The notes beneath the pieces were generated by a model. It had not been told where the DNA came from. It saw only the letters and a list, made by a program, of their open reading frames with translations, and ran no database searches. DNA of 64,000 nt from an uncultured Collinsella sp. (GTDB lineage Bacteria; Actinomycetota; Coriobacteriia; Coriobacteriales; Coriobacteriaceae), in contig CAUDAE010000001.1 in NCBI GenBank assembly GCA_958447445.1, positions 1 to 64,000 on the forward strand, given 5' to 3'. Every line of letters begins with the position of its first letter. The first letter of the stretch is position 1. This document shows, one piece after another, positions 1 through 7,382 of the stretch. The position numbers were made by a program, and so were the translations under genes.

Positions 1-21
1 CCTTGATATATCGAATGCCAT
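1..21 (-). CDS. possible 5' end of a gene running off the window
   Basis: Seven codons (M-A-F-D-I-S-R) are visible on the minus strand from an ATG at 19-21. An AAAAGG ribosome site lies about 7 nt upstream and a TACAAT-like -10 box further up. The gene would follow glmU on the same strand after about 165 bp. Too little is visible to name it; a start is inferred only from these signals. Confidence 0.3.
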
Positions 22-135
22 ATAGATACCTTTTTGCATTGTAACCGCGCGGCGGGGTTAATCGGGTATTGATAACGTCTTTACCGTCAACGGACACGAA
101 CCGACCACTCATCCGGTTGCGCAGGTCACGATAGA

Positions 136-169
136 AAAAGGAGCCGCCCCCCATGGGAACAGCTCCTTA
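136..169 (-). terminator. Rho-independent terminator of glmU
   Basis: On the minus strand AAGGAGC and GCTCCTT form a 7-bp stem around a loop of about 15 nt, followed by a short T run. It lies 17 nt after the glmU stop codon. Confidence 0.65.
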
Positions 170-185
170 GATGCTTGGTAAAACG

Positions 186-1598
186 TTATACCTCGTCGTC
201 CTCGTGCAGACGGCGGCGATAATCGGCGGCCCAACCCTCAATGTTTACCTGGCGGGCACGACCCAGGCCGAGTGCGTCGGCCGGGACCGGCTCGGTGATG
301 ACGGAGCCGGCGGCCACGAGCGCGCCGTCGCCGATCTGGGCGGGTGCGACCATCATGGTGTCGGAGCCAATGAAGGCGTCCTTGCCGATGACGGTCTTGT
401 GCTTGTGCACGCCATCGTAGTTGCAGGTGATGGAGCCCGCGCCCACGTTGACGCCGGAGCCCATGGTGGTGTCGCCGATGTAGGACAGGTGCGGCACCTT
501 GGAGCCCTCGCCGATCGTGGACTTCTTGATCTCCACGTGCGTGCCGGCCTTGGAGCCGTCGAGCATGTGGGTGCCCGGGCGCAGGTAGGCGCGCGGGCCG
601 CAGTCGACGCCGTTCTCGATGACGGCCTCGATGGCGATAGTCTCATCGATGACGCAGCCGCTGCCGACGGTGGTGTCGGTGAGGCGGCTGTTGGGGCCAA
701 GCTGGCACTCCTCGCCCACGGTGACGTGGCCGATCAGGTGCGTCTGCGGCCACACGACGGTGTCGCGGCCGATGGTGGCATCGGGGCCGATCCAGGCCTG
801 CGTGGGGTCGATGAACGTGACGCCCTCGGCCATCCAGTGCTCGTTGATGCGGTCGCGCGCGATAGCGGTGAGCTGCGCGAGCTGGATGCGGCTGTTGACG
901 CCCAGGCCGTCGCGGTAGTCGTCGCAGTGGAAGATGGAGACTGCCTGGCCGTGGCCCTTGAGGATCTCGAGCATGTCGGGCAGATAGTACTCGGACTGCG
1001 CGTTGTCGTTGCCGATCTCGTTGATATGGGCGGCGAGCTGCGCGCCGTCAAAGGCGTAGCAGCCGGCGTTGCACTCCAGCAGCGTGGCGGCCTGCTCGGG
1101 CGTGCAGTCCTTCTGCTCGATGATGCGCTCGATCTGACCATCGGCGCCCAGCTTGATGCGGCCGTAGCCGAAGGGGTCGGGCGGGGTCATGGTCATGACG
1201 GTGCAGGCGAGCTCGCCGGTGGCGACGGTTTGCGCGAACTTGGCGACGGTGTCGGCGGTGATGAGCGGCAGGTCGCCGTTGAGCACGACGACGGGGCCTT
1301 GCGTGATGCCGCAGGCCTCGAGCGCGACCTTCACGGCGTGACCGGTGCCCAGGCGCTCGGTCTGCTCGACGCACTCGACCTTGGTGGCGCTGCTGGCGTA
1401 GGCGCCGTCGATGAGGGCGCGCATCTCGTCGGCGTGGCTACCGATGACGACCACGACGCGGCTGCAGCCGGCCTTGATGGTGGCGTCGACGATCCACTGA
1501 ACCATGGGCTTGCCCAGGATCTTGTGCGAAACCTTGCAGTGGTTCGACTTCATGCGGGTGCCCTCGCCGGCAGCGAGGATAATTGCGGTTGCGTCCAT
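186..1598 (-). CDS. glmU: bifunctional UDP-N-acetylglucosamine pyrophosphorylase / glucosamine-1-phosphate N-acetyltransferase GlmU
   Basis: 470 residues, the usual GlmU length. It acetylates glucosamine-1-phosphate and then uridylylates it to UDP-GlcNAc, the cytoplasmic precursor of peptidoglycan. The N-terminal nucleotidyltransferase domain (about 1-230) opens with LAAGEGTRM at residues 8-16. The C-terminal left-handed beta-helix (about 250-460) carries GTHVEIKKS near 352, with the catalytic histidine, and GAGSITCNYDG near 386. The ATG at 1596-1598 is chosen because AGGAGA lies 6-7 nt upstream and homology begins at once; the open frame extends 70 codons further without similarity. A terminator follows. 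The gene is divergent from the ECF transporter operon. Confidence 0.96.
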   Translation of the reverse strand: MDATAIILAAGEGTRMKSNHCKVSHKILGKPMVQWIVDATIKAGCSRVVVVIGSHADEMRALIDGAYASSATKVECVEQTERLGTGHAVKVALEACGITQGPVVVLNGDLPLITADTVAKFAQTVATGELACTVMTMTPPDPFGYGRIKLGADGQIERIIEQKDCTPEQAATLLECNAGCYAFDGAQLAAHINEIGNDNAQSEYYLPDMLEILKGHGQAVSIFHCDDYRDGLGVNSRIQLAQLTAIARDRINEHWMAEGVTFIDPTQAWIGPDATIGRDTVVWPQTHLIGHVTVGEECQLGPNSRLTDTTVGSGCVIDETIAIEAVIENGVDCGPRAYLRPGTHMLDGSKAGTHVEIKKSTIGEGSKVPHLSYIGDTTMGSGVNVGAGSITCNYDGVHKHKTVIGKDAFIGSDTMMVAPAQIGDGALVAAGSVITEPVPADALGLGRARQVNIEGWAADYRRRLHEDDEV

Positions 1599-1630
1599 GT
1601 GATCTCCTGTTACGTTATAGAGACGTGTGT

Positions 1631-1658
1631 TTGGAAACGATACACGGCGCAATATGAT
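1631..1658 (+). promoter_or_regulatory. candidate sigma-70 promoter of the ECF transporter operon
   Basis: TTGGAA (1631-1636) and TATGAT (1653-1658) are separated by 16 bp, in an AT-richer patch between divergent glmU and ecfT. Transcription would start near 1665, leaving a leader of about 130 nt. Assigned from consensus match only. Confidence 0.4.
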
Positions 1659-1797
1659 ACCGCAGGCATATGTTGAGCGCGTAGCGATTGGTTTGCGGCG
1701 GTTGAGGCTTGCGCCGCCGGCGTGGCGTTTGCGCTGCTTGCGTGCGGCGTTGGCGGTGCTGCGGAGCTGTCGTTTGAGCGAGGGGACGGGGGCGCCC

Positions 1798-2685
1798 GTG
1801 GACAACATACGAGAGGAGTTTGGCGGCGAGCCCGTCGCGGCGTTCTCGATGTCGCATCCGGCTGTGCCGGCACTCTATATTGTGCTGACGCTGGGGCTCA
1901 CCATGTTCTCGATGCAGCCGGTGCTGATTGCGCTGTCACTTGCGGGCGGGCTGGCGTATGGATTTGCGACGCGTGGGGCTGCCCGCACGCTGGGCGCACT
2001 CCGCTGGCAGTTGCCGGTGATTTTGATTATCGTGCTGGTCAATCCGCTGTTTAGCGCCTCGGGCTCGACGGAGCTGTTCCGTATTGGCATGCGCGCGGTG
2101 TATCTGGAAAGCATGGTATACGGCCTGTGCATGGGCGGGCTGTTTGTGGCGAGCGTGCTGTGGTTTGAGGCCGCGCCGTCGATGCTCGAATACGACAAGG
2201 TGCTCGCACTGTTAGGCAACGCCGCGCCGGTGATCGCGCTTATGATCTCGATGTGCATGCGGCTTATCCCACAGTTTTTGCGCCGCGGCCGCACGGTGCT
2301 GGCGGTGCAGGACGCGATTGATGTACCGGGGCGTGCGCCGGCCGACCCCGTGCGCTCGCGCTTGCGGGCATCGAGTGTGTTGATGGGCTGGGGCATGGAA
2401 GATTCGCTGGAGCGCGCGGACGCGATGCGCTCGCGCGGGTGGGGTGCCGCGACGCGTCGTACGACGTATGCGCGGTATCGGCTGGGGCGCAGTGACGTTG
2501 CCGCGCTGGCCGGGCTCGTACTGTTTGGCGCTGCCGCGGTGGCGGTGGCGTGGACCGCGACGACGCAGTATTCGTTTTATCCGCAGCTCTCGGTGCCGGC
2601 GCCGTGGCCAGGCTATGTCGTGTACGCCGCCTGGATGGTGTTGCCTTGCGCGTTGCACGCGATTGATGAGAAGAGGTTTGGCTGA
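1798..2685 (+). CDS. ecfT: energy-coupling factor transporter transmembrane protein EcfT (CbiQ family)
   Basis: About 295 residues. EcfT is the membrane scaffold that couples the two ATPases of an ECF importer to its substrate-binding S component. Several hydrophobic segments are visible (LTLGLTMFSMQPVLIALSL, LPVILIIVLVNPLF, a central pair, and two near the C-terminus). The cytoplasmic coupling segment ADAMRSRGWG around residue 210 matches the Arg-Gly coupling motif of the family. GTG at 1798 with a GAGGGGA site is preferred. An ATG at 1849 is possible but badly spaced from GAGGAG. The stop codon overlaps the next start by 1 nt, so it is the first gene of a tight operon with the ATPases and S component. 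Confidence 0.82.
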   Translation: MDNIREEFGGEPVAAFSMSHPAVPALYIVLTLGLTMFSMQPVLIALSLAGGLAYGFATRGAARTLGALRWQLPVILIIVLVNPLFSASGSTELFRIGMRAVYLESMVYGLCMGGLFVASVLWFEAAPSMLEYDKVLALLGNAAPVIALMISMCMRLIPQFLRRGRTVLAVQDAIDVPGRAPADPVRSRLRASSVLMGWGMEDSLERADAMRSRGWGAATRRTTYARYRLGRSDVAALAGLVLFGAAAVAVAWTATTQYSFYPQLSVPAPWPGYVVYAAWMVLPCALHAIDEKRFG

Positions 2686-4328
2686 TGGCTCGGTTTGATA
2701 GGAGCTCGGCGGCGGGTGTGGCATATGGCTCGGCCGCGCCGGCGATTGAGGTGCGAGGCCTTAGTTTTGCCTATCCCGGGGTCAAGGCACCGGTGCTCGA
2801 GGGGCTTGATTGGCGTGTTTCCCAAGGTGCGTTTGCACTGCTTGTTGGCGGTACCGGTTCGGGCAAGTCGACGCTGCTGTCGCTGCTCAAGCCCGAGATC
2901 GCTCCAGCGGGCGAGCGCACTGGCGATGCGCGCGTGCTGGGCGAGAACGTTGCCGACATGGACGTGCGGGCATCGGCAGAGCGCGTGGGTTATGTGTTTC
3001 AGGATCCCGAGAACCAGATTGTGTGCGAGACCGTGTGGCACGAGATGGCGTTTGGCCTAGAGAATCTGGGTGTGTCGCGCGACGAGATGCGCCGCCGTGT
3101 TGCCGAGACCAGCTATTTCTTTGGTCTGGAGGACTGGCTTCATCGTGATACCGATACGCTTTCGGGTGGCCGCAAGCAGCTGCTGTCGCTTGCCGCCGTC
3201 CTGGCGCTGCGCCCGCGCGTGCTGCTGCTCGACGAGCCCACGTCTCAGCTCGATCCCGTTGCCGAGAAGAATTTCCTGCACGCGCTGTTTCGTGTGAATC
3301 GCGAGCTGGGCTGCACGGTTGTTGTGGCGACGCATCAGCCGCGCCCAATGCTCGAATACGCGACGTGTGCGTACCGGATTGAGGATGGCCGCGTGCACGA
3401 GGCGGCGGATATGGCTTCTTTGGTATGCCGAGAATCGCTGTTTTCCGATGGCACGTTGGGGTGGGGTGCCATCCGATGTGCAAAAAACGGAGTATTCAGC
3501 AGGCGTGAGGACAATTTGGGCTCTCTGGAGCCGCCCGGGGACGTATCGAGCGCGAAAAAAAGTTTGGAATTGGACAAATCGTCCGAATTTGTGGCGCAAA
3601 CGTCGCTCGAGAACGGCTTGGAAGCCTTCTCGCGCACGGATGGAAGCAGAATACTCCAAAAAATGCACGGCGGGTCGGCTACCACCCTGTCGGAAGGCTG
3701 GTTTCGCTACGATCGAGCGTCCGGCTGGGTGCTGCGCGGGCTCGATGCGTCGTTTTCGGCCGGTGCGGTGCATGCGATCGTGGGCGGCAACGGATGCGGT
3801 AAGTCGACGATACTCTCGGTGCTGGCGAAGACCGCCAAGCTGCAGCGCGGCCGCATGGTGCGCGGAGCGGCCTCGGCGGCGCTGCTGCCTCAGAATCCCA
3901 AAGCATTGCTGGTTGCCGAGACGGTTCGCGATGAGCTGATGGAATGGGCCTCGACCTGCGGATATGACGAGAACTTGGCGCGGGAGCGTGCGGCGAGCTT
4001 GGGGTTGTCGGGTCTGGATGGACGCCATCCGTACGATCTTTCGGGCGGGCAGCGTCAACTGCTTGCATTGGCAAAACTGCTGCTAATCGGCCCCGAACTG
4101 CTATTGCTCGATGAGCCCACCAAGGGTCTAGACCTGTTCAGCCGCCGCACCATCGCCCGCGCCCTGCGTGACCATGCGAAGGCTGGCGGCACCGTCATCA
4201 TGGCTACGCACGATTTGGACTTTGCCGAGCAGGTAGCCGACGACGTCGCCATGATGTTTGACGGCGAGATTGCCTGCATGGAGTCCCCGGCCGACTTCTT
4301 TGCCGACAACGTGTTCTATAGGGCGTGA
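2685..4328 (+). CDS. fused double ATP-binding protein of an ECF transporter (EcfA-EcfA')
   Basis: 547 residues with two complete ABC ATPase domains in one chain, replacing separate EcfA1 and EcfA2. Domain 1 has Walker A GGTGSGKST (55-63), Q-loop region FQDPENQ, signature LSGGRKQ, Walker B VLLLDEPT and switch histidine ATHQ. Domain 2 has Walker A GGNGCGKST (about 367-375), signature LSGGQRQ, Walker B LLLLDEPT and ATHD. FQDPENQ in domain 1 is typical of ECF ATPases. A linker of roughly 90 residues (about 245-335) separates them; it is AT-richer and bounded by inverted repeats (see the element at 3478-3668). The preceding ecfT overlaps by 1 nt and the S component follows after 4 nt, so all three are likely co-translated. 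Confidence 0.92.
   Translation: MARFDRSSAAGVAYGSAAPAIEVRGLSFAYPGVKAPVLEGLDWRVSQGAFALLVGGTGSGKSTLLSLLKPEIAPAGERTGDARVLGENVADMDVRASAERVGYVFQDPENQIVCETVWHEMAFGLENLGVSRDEMRRRVAETSYFFGLEDWLHRDTDTLSGGRKQLLSLAAVLALRPRVLLLDEPTSQLDPVAEKNFLHALFRVNRELGCTVVVATHQPRPMLEYATCAYRIEDGRVHEAADMASLVCRESLFSDGTLGWGAIRCAKNGVFSRREDNLGSLEPPGDVSSAKKSLELDKSSEFVAQTSLENGLEAFSRTDGSRILQKMHGGSATTLSEGWFRYDRASGWVLRGLDASFSAGAVHAIVGGNGCGKSTILSVLAKTAKLQRGRMVRGAASAALLPQNPKALLVAETVRDELMEWASTCGYDENLARERAASLGLSGLDGRHPYDLSGGQRQLLALAKLLLIGPELLLLDEPTKGLDLFSRRTIARALRDHAKAGGTVIMATHDLDFAEQVADDVAMMFDGEIACMESPADFFADNVFYRA
3478..3668. repeat. inverted-repeat-bounded segment inside the EcfA linker
   Basis: The 191-bp segment starts with GTGCAAAAAACGGAGTATTC and ends with the inverted relative GCAGAATACTCC...TGCAC; 16 of 23 end positions match, including GTGCA and GGAGTATTC. 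It is AT-richer than the flanking ATPase domains and falls between them (residues about 265-328), staying open in frame. It looks like a palindromic element tolerated in coding sequence, as in Rickettsia palindromic elements. No target duplication is obvious, so insertion is inferred. Confidence 0.45.
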
Positions 4329-4332
4329 TGGG

Positions 4333-5046
4333 ATGACGGACTGTCGTTTCTCGCGTTTGCTTGCAAAACTGGAGATCCCGCTGTTGTTGGCGGTGCCGGC
4401 GGTGATGGCTGCCGCGTTGCTGGCGGGTGTTGAGCAGGCAGCGTTGGCCATGCTGGTTGTGGTGGCGTTGGTGCTTGCGCTGTTCTTTGCGGGCTATGAG
4501 GCATCTCGTCCGGGTTTGCGCCAGATTATGCCCACGCTGGTGCTGGCGGCGCTGGCGGCGGCGGGGCGCATCCTGTTTGGGCCCATTCCCGACTTTAAAC
4601 CGGTGAGCGCTATCGCCATTATCGCGGGGGCGACGCTTTGTCGCCGCAATGGTTTTATGGTTGGCGCGCTGGCGGCGCTGACCAGCAATTTCTTTTTTGG
4701 ACAGGGCATGTGGACGCCGTGGCAGATGTATGCCTGGGGTCTGGTTGGCTATGTTGGCGGCGTGCTGGCGCATGCGGGTGCGTTCGACCGCGCGGATGGA
4801 GCTGTGCGCATGCCGGCGCTGATGGCGTACGGCTTTGCATCGGGCCTGCTCTACGGCGTTGTAATCAATGCCTACGACATCATTGGATTTGTACAGCCGC
4901 TTACTTGGGCGGGTGCCGTGGCGCGTCTTGCCACGGCAGTGCCGTTCGATATTACGCACGGCCTTGCGACCTGTGTGTTTTTGGCCGCCCTGTACAAGCC
5001 CTGGTGTCGACGGATCAACCGCGTCGTCGTGAAGTACGGACTGTAG
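4333..5046 (+). CDS. ECF transporter S component (substrate unknown)
   Basis: 237 residues, almost entirely hydrophobic, with about six membrane segments, the size and topology of ECF substrate-binding (S) subunits. It lies 4 nt after the fused ATPase gene and completes an EcfT-EcfAA'-EcfS set, so it should determine specificity, for example for a vitamin or metal. The segment with FGPIPDFKPVSAIAIIAGA followed by the F-F-G-Q-G-M-W-T-P-W stretch (about residues 80-125) is typical of the S components annotated in Coriobacteriia and Clostridia, but does not identify the ligand. ATG at 4333 is chosen because it directly follows the upstream stop and a GATGGGA site. No riboswitch that would reveal the ligand was recognised upstream. 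Confidence 0.8.
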   Translation: MTDCRFSRLLAKLEIPLLLAVPAVMAAALLAGVEQAALAMLVVVALVLALFFAGYEASRPGLRQIMPTLVLAALAAAGRILFGPIPDFKPVSAIAIIAGATLCRRNGFMVGALAALTSNFFFGQGMWTPWQMYAWGLVGYVGGVLAHAGAFDRADGAVRMPALMAYGFASGLLYGVVINAYDIIGFVQPLTWAGAVARLATAVPFDITHGLATCVFLAALYKPWCRRINRVVVKYGL

Positions 5047-5092
5047 TGACGGTTGCGCCGGGACGAGAATCAATACTGCCTTGGTGTCATAT

Positions 5093-5246
5093 CAAAACTA
5101 TGCCGGTTTACGGGGCTGGATTGACGCAGGCCGACCATGTCGGCATTTTTCGAAAATAGACGAGCCGTCTACCTGCGGTTTTATTTTGCTCGAATTGCGC
5201 GTGGTTGGGGGTACGCGATTCAGCCCCGTAAACCGGCATAGTTTTG
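5093..5246 (-). repeat. long-hairpin element A, copy 1 (154 bp)
   Basis: Perfect 26-bp terminal inverted repeats begin CAAAACTATGCCGGTTTACG. The core AAAACCGCAGGTAGA is on the minus strand (5168-5182) and is flanked by further partly complementary sequence (ACCA..G / ..TGGT), so the whole unit could fold as one hairpin. The same 154-bp length recurs at 20369 and 27675. Confidence 0.85.
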
Positions 5247-5290
5247 GAATGGCCGGCTGATATGACGGACATCGTGGACCTCAAGAGCCT

Positions 5291-5334
5291 AATTGAGCCG
5301 TTTTCTTCTGTCCCAGGCGTCCCCAGGGAATCAG
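5291..5334 (-). repeat. motif C (degenerate copy) between elements A and B
   Basis: Read on the minus strand this contains CTGATTCCCTGGGGACG, then AGAAGAAAACGGCTCAATT, a diverged copy of the GGGGACGGAGGAAAACGGAT motif found beside every A/B pair in the window. Confidence 0.5.
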
Positions 5335-5346
5335 TTGACGGTGCTT

Positions 5347-5505
5347 GCCACGAAACTGGCCCATCTACTACGTTTAGCTTGATACCCCCGACCATGACCG
5401 CGTTTTATGAAAAACCGCAGGCTTTCTACCTGCGGTTTTCTTTTTCGTCGTTCACTGTGGTTGAGGGTGGTGGCTTAAACGTAGTAGATGGGCCAATTTC
5501 GTGGC
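5347..5505 (-). repeat. long-hairpin element B, copy 1 (159 bp)
   Basis: Terminal inverted repeats of about 31 bp begin GCCACGAAACTGGCCCATCT and end in its complement with one or two differences. The core AAAACCGCAGGTAGA lies on the minus strand at 5425-5439 and here forms its own hairpin with CCTGCGGTTTT. The interior matches element A, but the arms do not. Confidence 0.85.
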
Positions 5506-5536
5506 GGGCGGGCCGCGTGGATGCTCACACGAGGTG

Positions 5537-5574
5537 AAAAATGATCCGTTTTCCTCCGTCCCCGAGGGGTCGGT
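5537..5574 (-). repeat. motif C copy
   Basis: On the minus strand: a GGGGACGGAGGAAAACGGAT core followed by CATTTTT. It sits directly beside element B and ends just before the exonuclease III stop codon. Confidence 0.6.
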
Positions 5575-5579
5575 TGGGG

Positions 5580-6398
5580 CTAGAGCTCTAACGTGAGGGT
5601 GACGGGGCAGTGGTCGCTGCCGAAGATATCGCCACGGATACCGGTGTCGCGAACGCTTGCGGCGATTGAATCACTAACCAGGAAGTAATCGATGCGCCAG
5701 CCGGCGTTGTTCTTACGGGCATTAAAACGGTAGCTCCACCAGCTGTAGACGCCCTCGACGTCGGGGTTTGCCGCGCGCCAGGTATCGGTGAAGCCGGCGT
5801 TGAGCAGTTCTGTAAACTTGCCGCGCTCCTCGTCCGAAAAGCCGGCGTTGCCGCGGTTGGACTTGGGGTTCTTAAGGTCGATCTCCTCATGCGCCACGTT
5901 AAAGTCACCGCAGGTCACGACGGGCTTGCCGGTCTCGCGCTCAAGCGCGCCCAAAAAGCCGCGATAGGCATCGTCCCAGGCCATGCGCACATCGATGCGC
6001 GCGAGCTCATTTTGGGCGTTGGGCGTGTAGACATCCACGAACCAAAACTTGTCGAACTCGAGCGCGCAGACGCGGCCCTCGGTTGCGGCTTGGGCGACGA
6101 GCTCGGCCGCCTCGCCCTCGCCGGCGTAGGGTAGCAGTGCGTCGGCGTGCAACACGCGCAGCGGTTCCTGGCGGCTAAAGACCGCAGTGCCCGAATAGCC
6201 TTTGCGCTCGGCATAGCTCCAGGTTTGATGATAGCCGGGCAGGTCGATATCGACCTGCCCCTCCTGCAGCTTGGTCTCCTGCAGCGCCAGGATGTCGACG
6301 TCGAGTTCTTGCGCGATCTGGATAAAGCTCGGGTCCTTTTTGAGCACGGCGCGCAGGCCGTTGACGTTCCACGAGGCGAAAGTGTAAGTCTGAGGCAT
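5580..6398 (-). CDS. xth: exodeoxyribonuclease III (AP endonuclease, ExoA/Xth)
   Basis: 272 residues, normal for the family. It cleaves DNA at abasic sites and trims 3' ends in base-excision repair. Motifs in order: SWNVNGLRA (8-16), the metal-binding LQETK near 40, GDFNVAHEEIDL near 150, the substrate-contact region YSWWSYR, RIDYFLVS and the C-terminal SDHCPV with the catalytic Asp-His pair. ATG at 6396-6398 is preceded by AAAGGACA. The gene stands alone, divergent from the sirtuin, and its 3' end abuts the repeat cluster at 5.1-5.6 kb. No residue is missing. Confidence 0.95.
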   Translation of the reverse strand: MPQTYTFASWNVNGLRAVLKKDPSFIQIAQELDVDILALQETKLQEGQVDIDLPGYHQTWSYAERKGYSGTAVFSRQEPLRVLHADALLPYAGEGEAAELVAQAATEGRVCALEFDKFWFVDVYTPNAQNELARIDVRMAWDDAYRGFLGALERETGKPVVTCGDFNVAHEEIDLKNPKSNRGNAGFSDEERGKFTELLNAGFTDTWRAANPDVEGVYSWWSYRFNARKNNAGWRIDYFLVSDSIAASVRDTGIRGDIFGSDHCPVTLTLEL

Positions 6399-6534
6399 GG
6401 TGTCCTTTCGACGGGGTTGGCAGGCTTAAGATTAGCGCAACAGGGGCGGTGGTGGGCTCCGCGCGTGCTGACCCAAAGGCCGCATGCTGGGACGTCGCCC
6501 GACGCTGCCCGACCAACAAGGACGGAGGACTCAT

Positions 6535-7287
6535 ATGACGCAGGCGATAACGGACTCCAAACAGGCCTCCGCCGCGCTGGCGGAGCTGTTCGGCACCCAC
6601 AAGCGCGTGGTCTTCTTTGGCGGCGCGGGCGTTTCCACGGCGAGTGGCATCCCCGATTTCCGCAGCGTGGACGGCCTATATCACCAACAGTTTGCCTACC
6701 CGCCCGAGACCATGCTCTCGCATAGCTTTTACGAGGTGCACCCGGCCGAGTTCTTCGACTTCTACCGCACCAAGATGATCGCGCTTGGCGCCAAGCCCAA
6801 CCGCTGCCACACCAAGCTGGCCGAGCTGGAGCGCGCCGGCAAGCTAAATGCCGTGGTGACGCAAAACATTGACGGCCTGCATCAGATGGCCGGCTCACAG
6901 CGCGTGTTCGAGCTGCACGGATCGGTCCATCGCAACATTTGCCAGTCGTGCGGCGCGGTCTATAGCGCCGAGTGGATTTGCTCGCGCGAGCACGAGGACG
7001 CCGCGGGCGTGCCCGTGTGCCCCGCGTGCGGCGGGCGCATTAAGCCCGATGTGGTGCTCTACGAGGAGCCGCTCGATGAGCATGTGCTGACCGGCGCCGT
7101 TGCCGCCATCGCCGCGGCCGATGCCCTCATTGTGGGCGGGACCTCGCTCGTGGTGTATCCGGCGGCGGGCCTTACGCGTTACTTTACCGGCGATACGCTG
7201 GCCATATGCAACCTTGCTCCCACCGATCAGGATGCAAATGCCGACCTGCTGATTTCTTGCGACATCGCGGCCGCGTTTGCGTTCTAG
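6535..7287 (+). CDS. cobB: NAD-dependent protein deacylase, sirtuin (CobB/Sir2)
   Basis: 250 residues. Sirtuins remove acetyl or acyl groups from lysines using NAD+, in the cytoplasm. Visible are the NAD-binding GAGVSTASGIPDFRS (about 29-43), QNIDGLHQ, the catalytic histidine in ELHGS, a four-cysteine zinc module (CQSC ... CPAC, with an insert containing one extra Cys) and GTSLVVYPAAG. The family zinc site and active site are complete. ATG at 6535 has GGACGGAGGA upstream; frames upstream show no homology. It is about 95 bp before folPK and may share its transcript. Confidence 0.93.
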   Translation: MTQAITDSKQASAALAELFGTHKRVVFFGGAGVSTASGIPDFRSVDGLYHQQFAYPPETMLSHSFYEVHPAEFFDFYRTKMIALGAKPNRCHTKLAELERAGKLNAVVTQNIDGLHQMAGSQRVFELHGSVHRNICQSCGAVYSAEWICSREHEDAAGVPVCPACGGRIKPDVVLYEEPLDEHVLTGAVAAIAAADALIVGGTSLVVYPAAGLTRYFTGDTLAICNLAPTDQDANADLLISCDIAAAFAF

Positions 7288-7382
7288 CCCATGTGCGCGG
7301 ATACAATAGAAAGACTGAGTGCAAAGCGACCCCGCCGCCAGCTCCCCAAGCTCGGCGGTGTGGGCATTTTAGGAGGATGTTC

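Noticed and set aside
171..1676. Long open frame on the plus strand opposite glmU
   Set aside because: It is a low-complexity antisense frame produced by high-GC codon use; GlmU motifs on the minus strand account for the region. The same applies to other long frames antisense to the adhesin, hydrogenase, FtsX and CNNM genes.
5093..5246. Element A as an ordinary Rho-independent terminator
   Set aside because: It is 154 bp with exact length conservation, terminal inverted repeats and no T run after the stem, and appears in both orientations relative to neighbouring genes.
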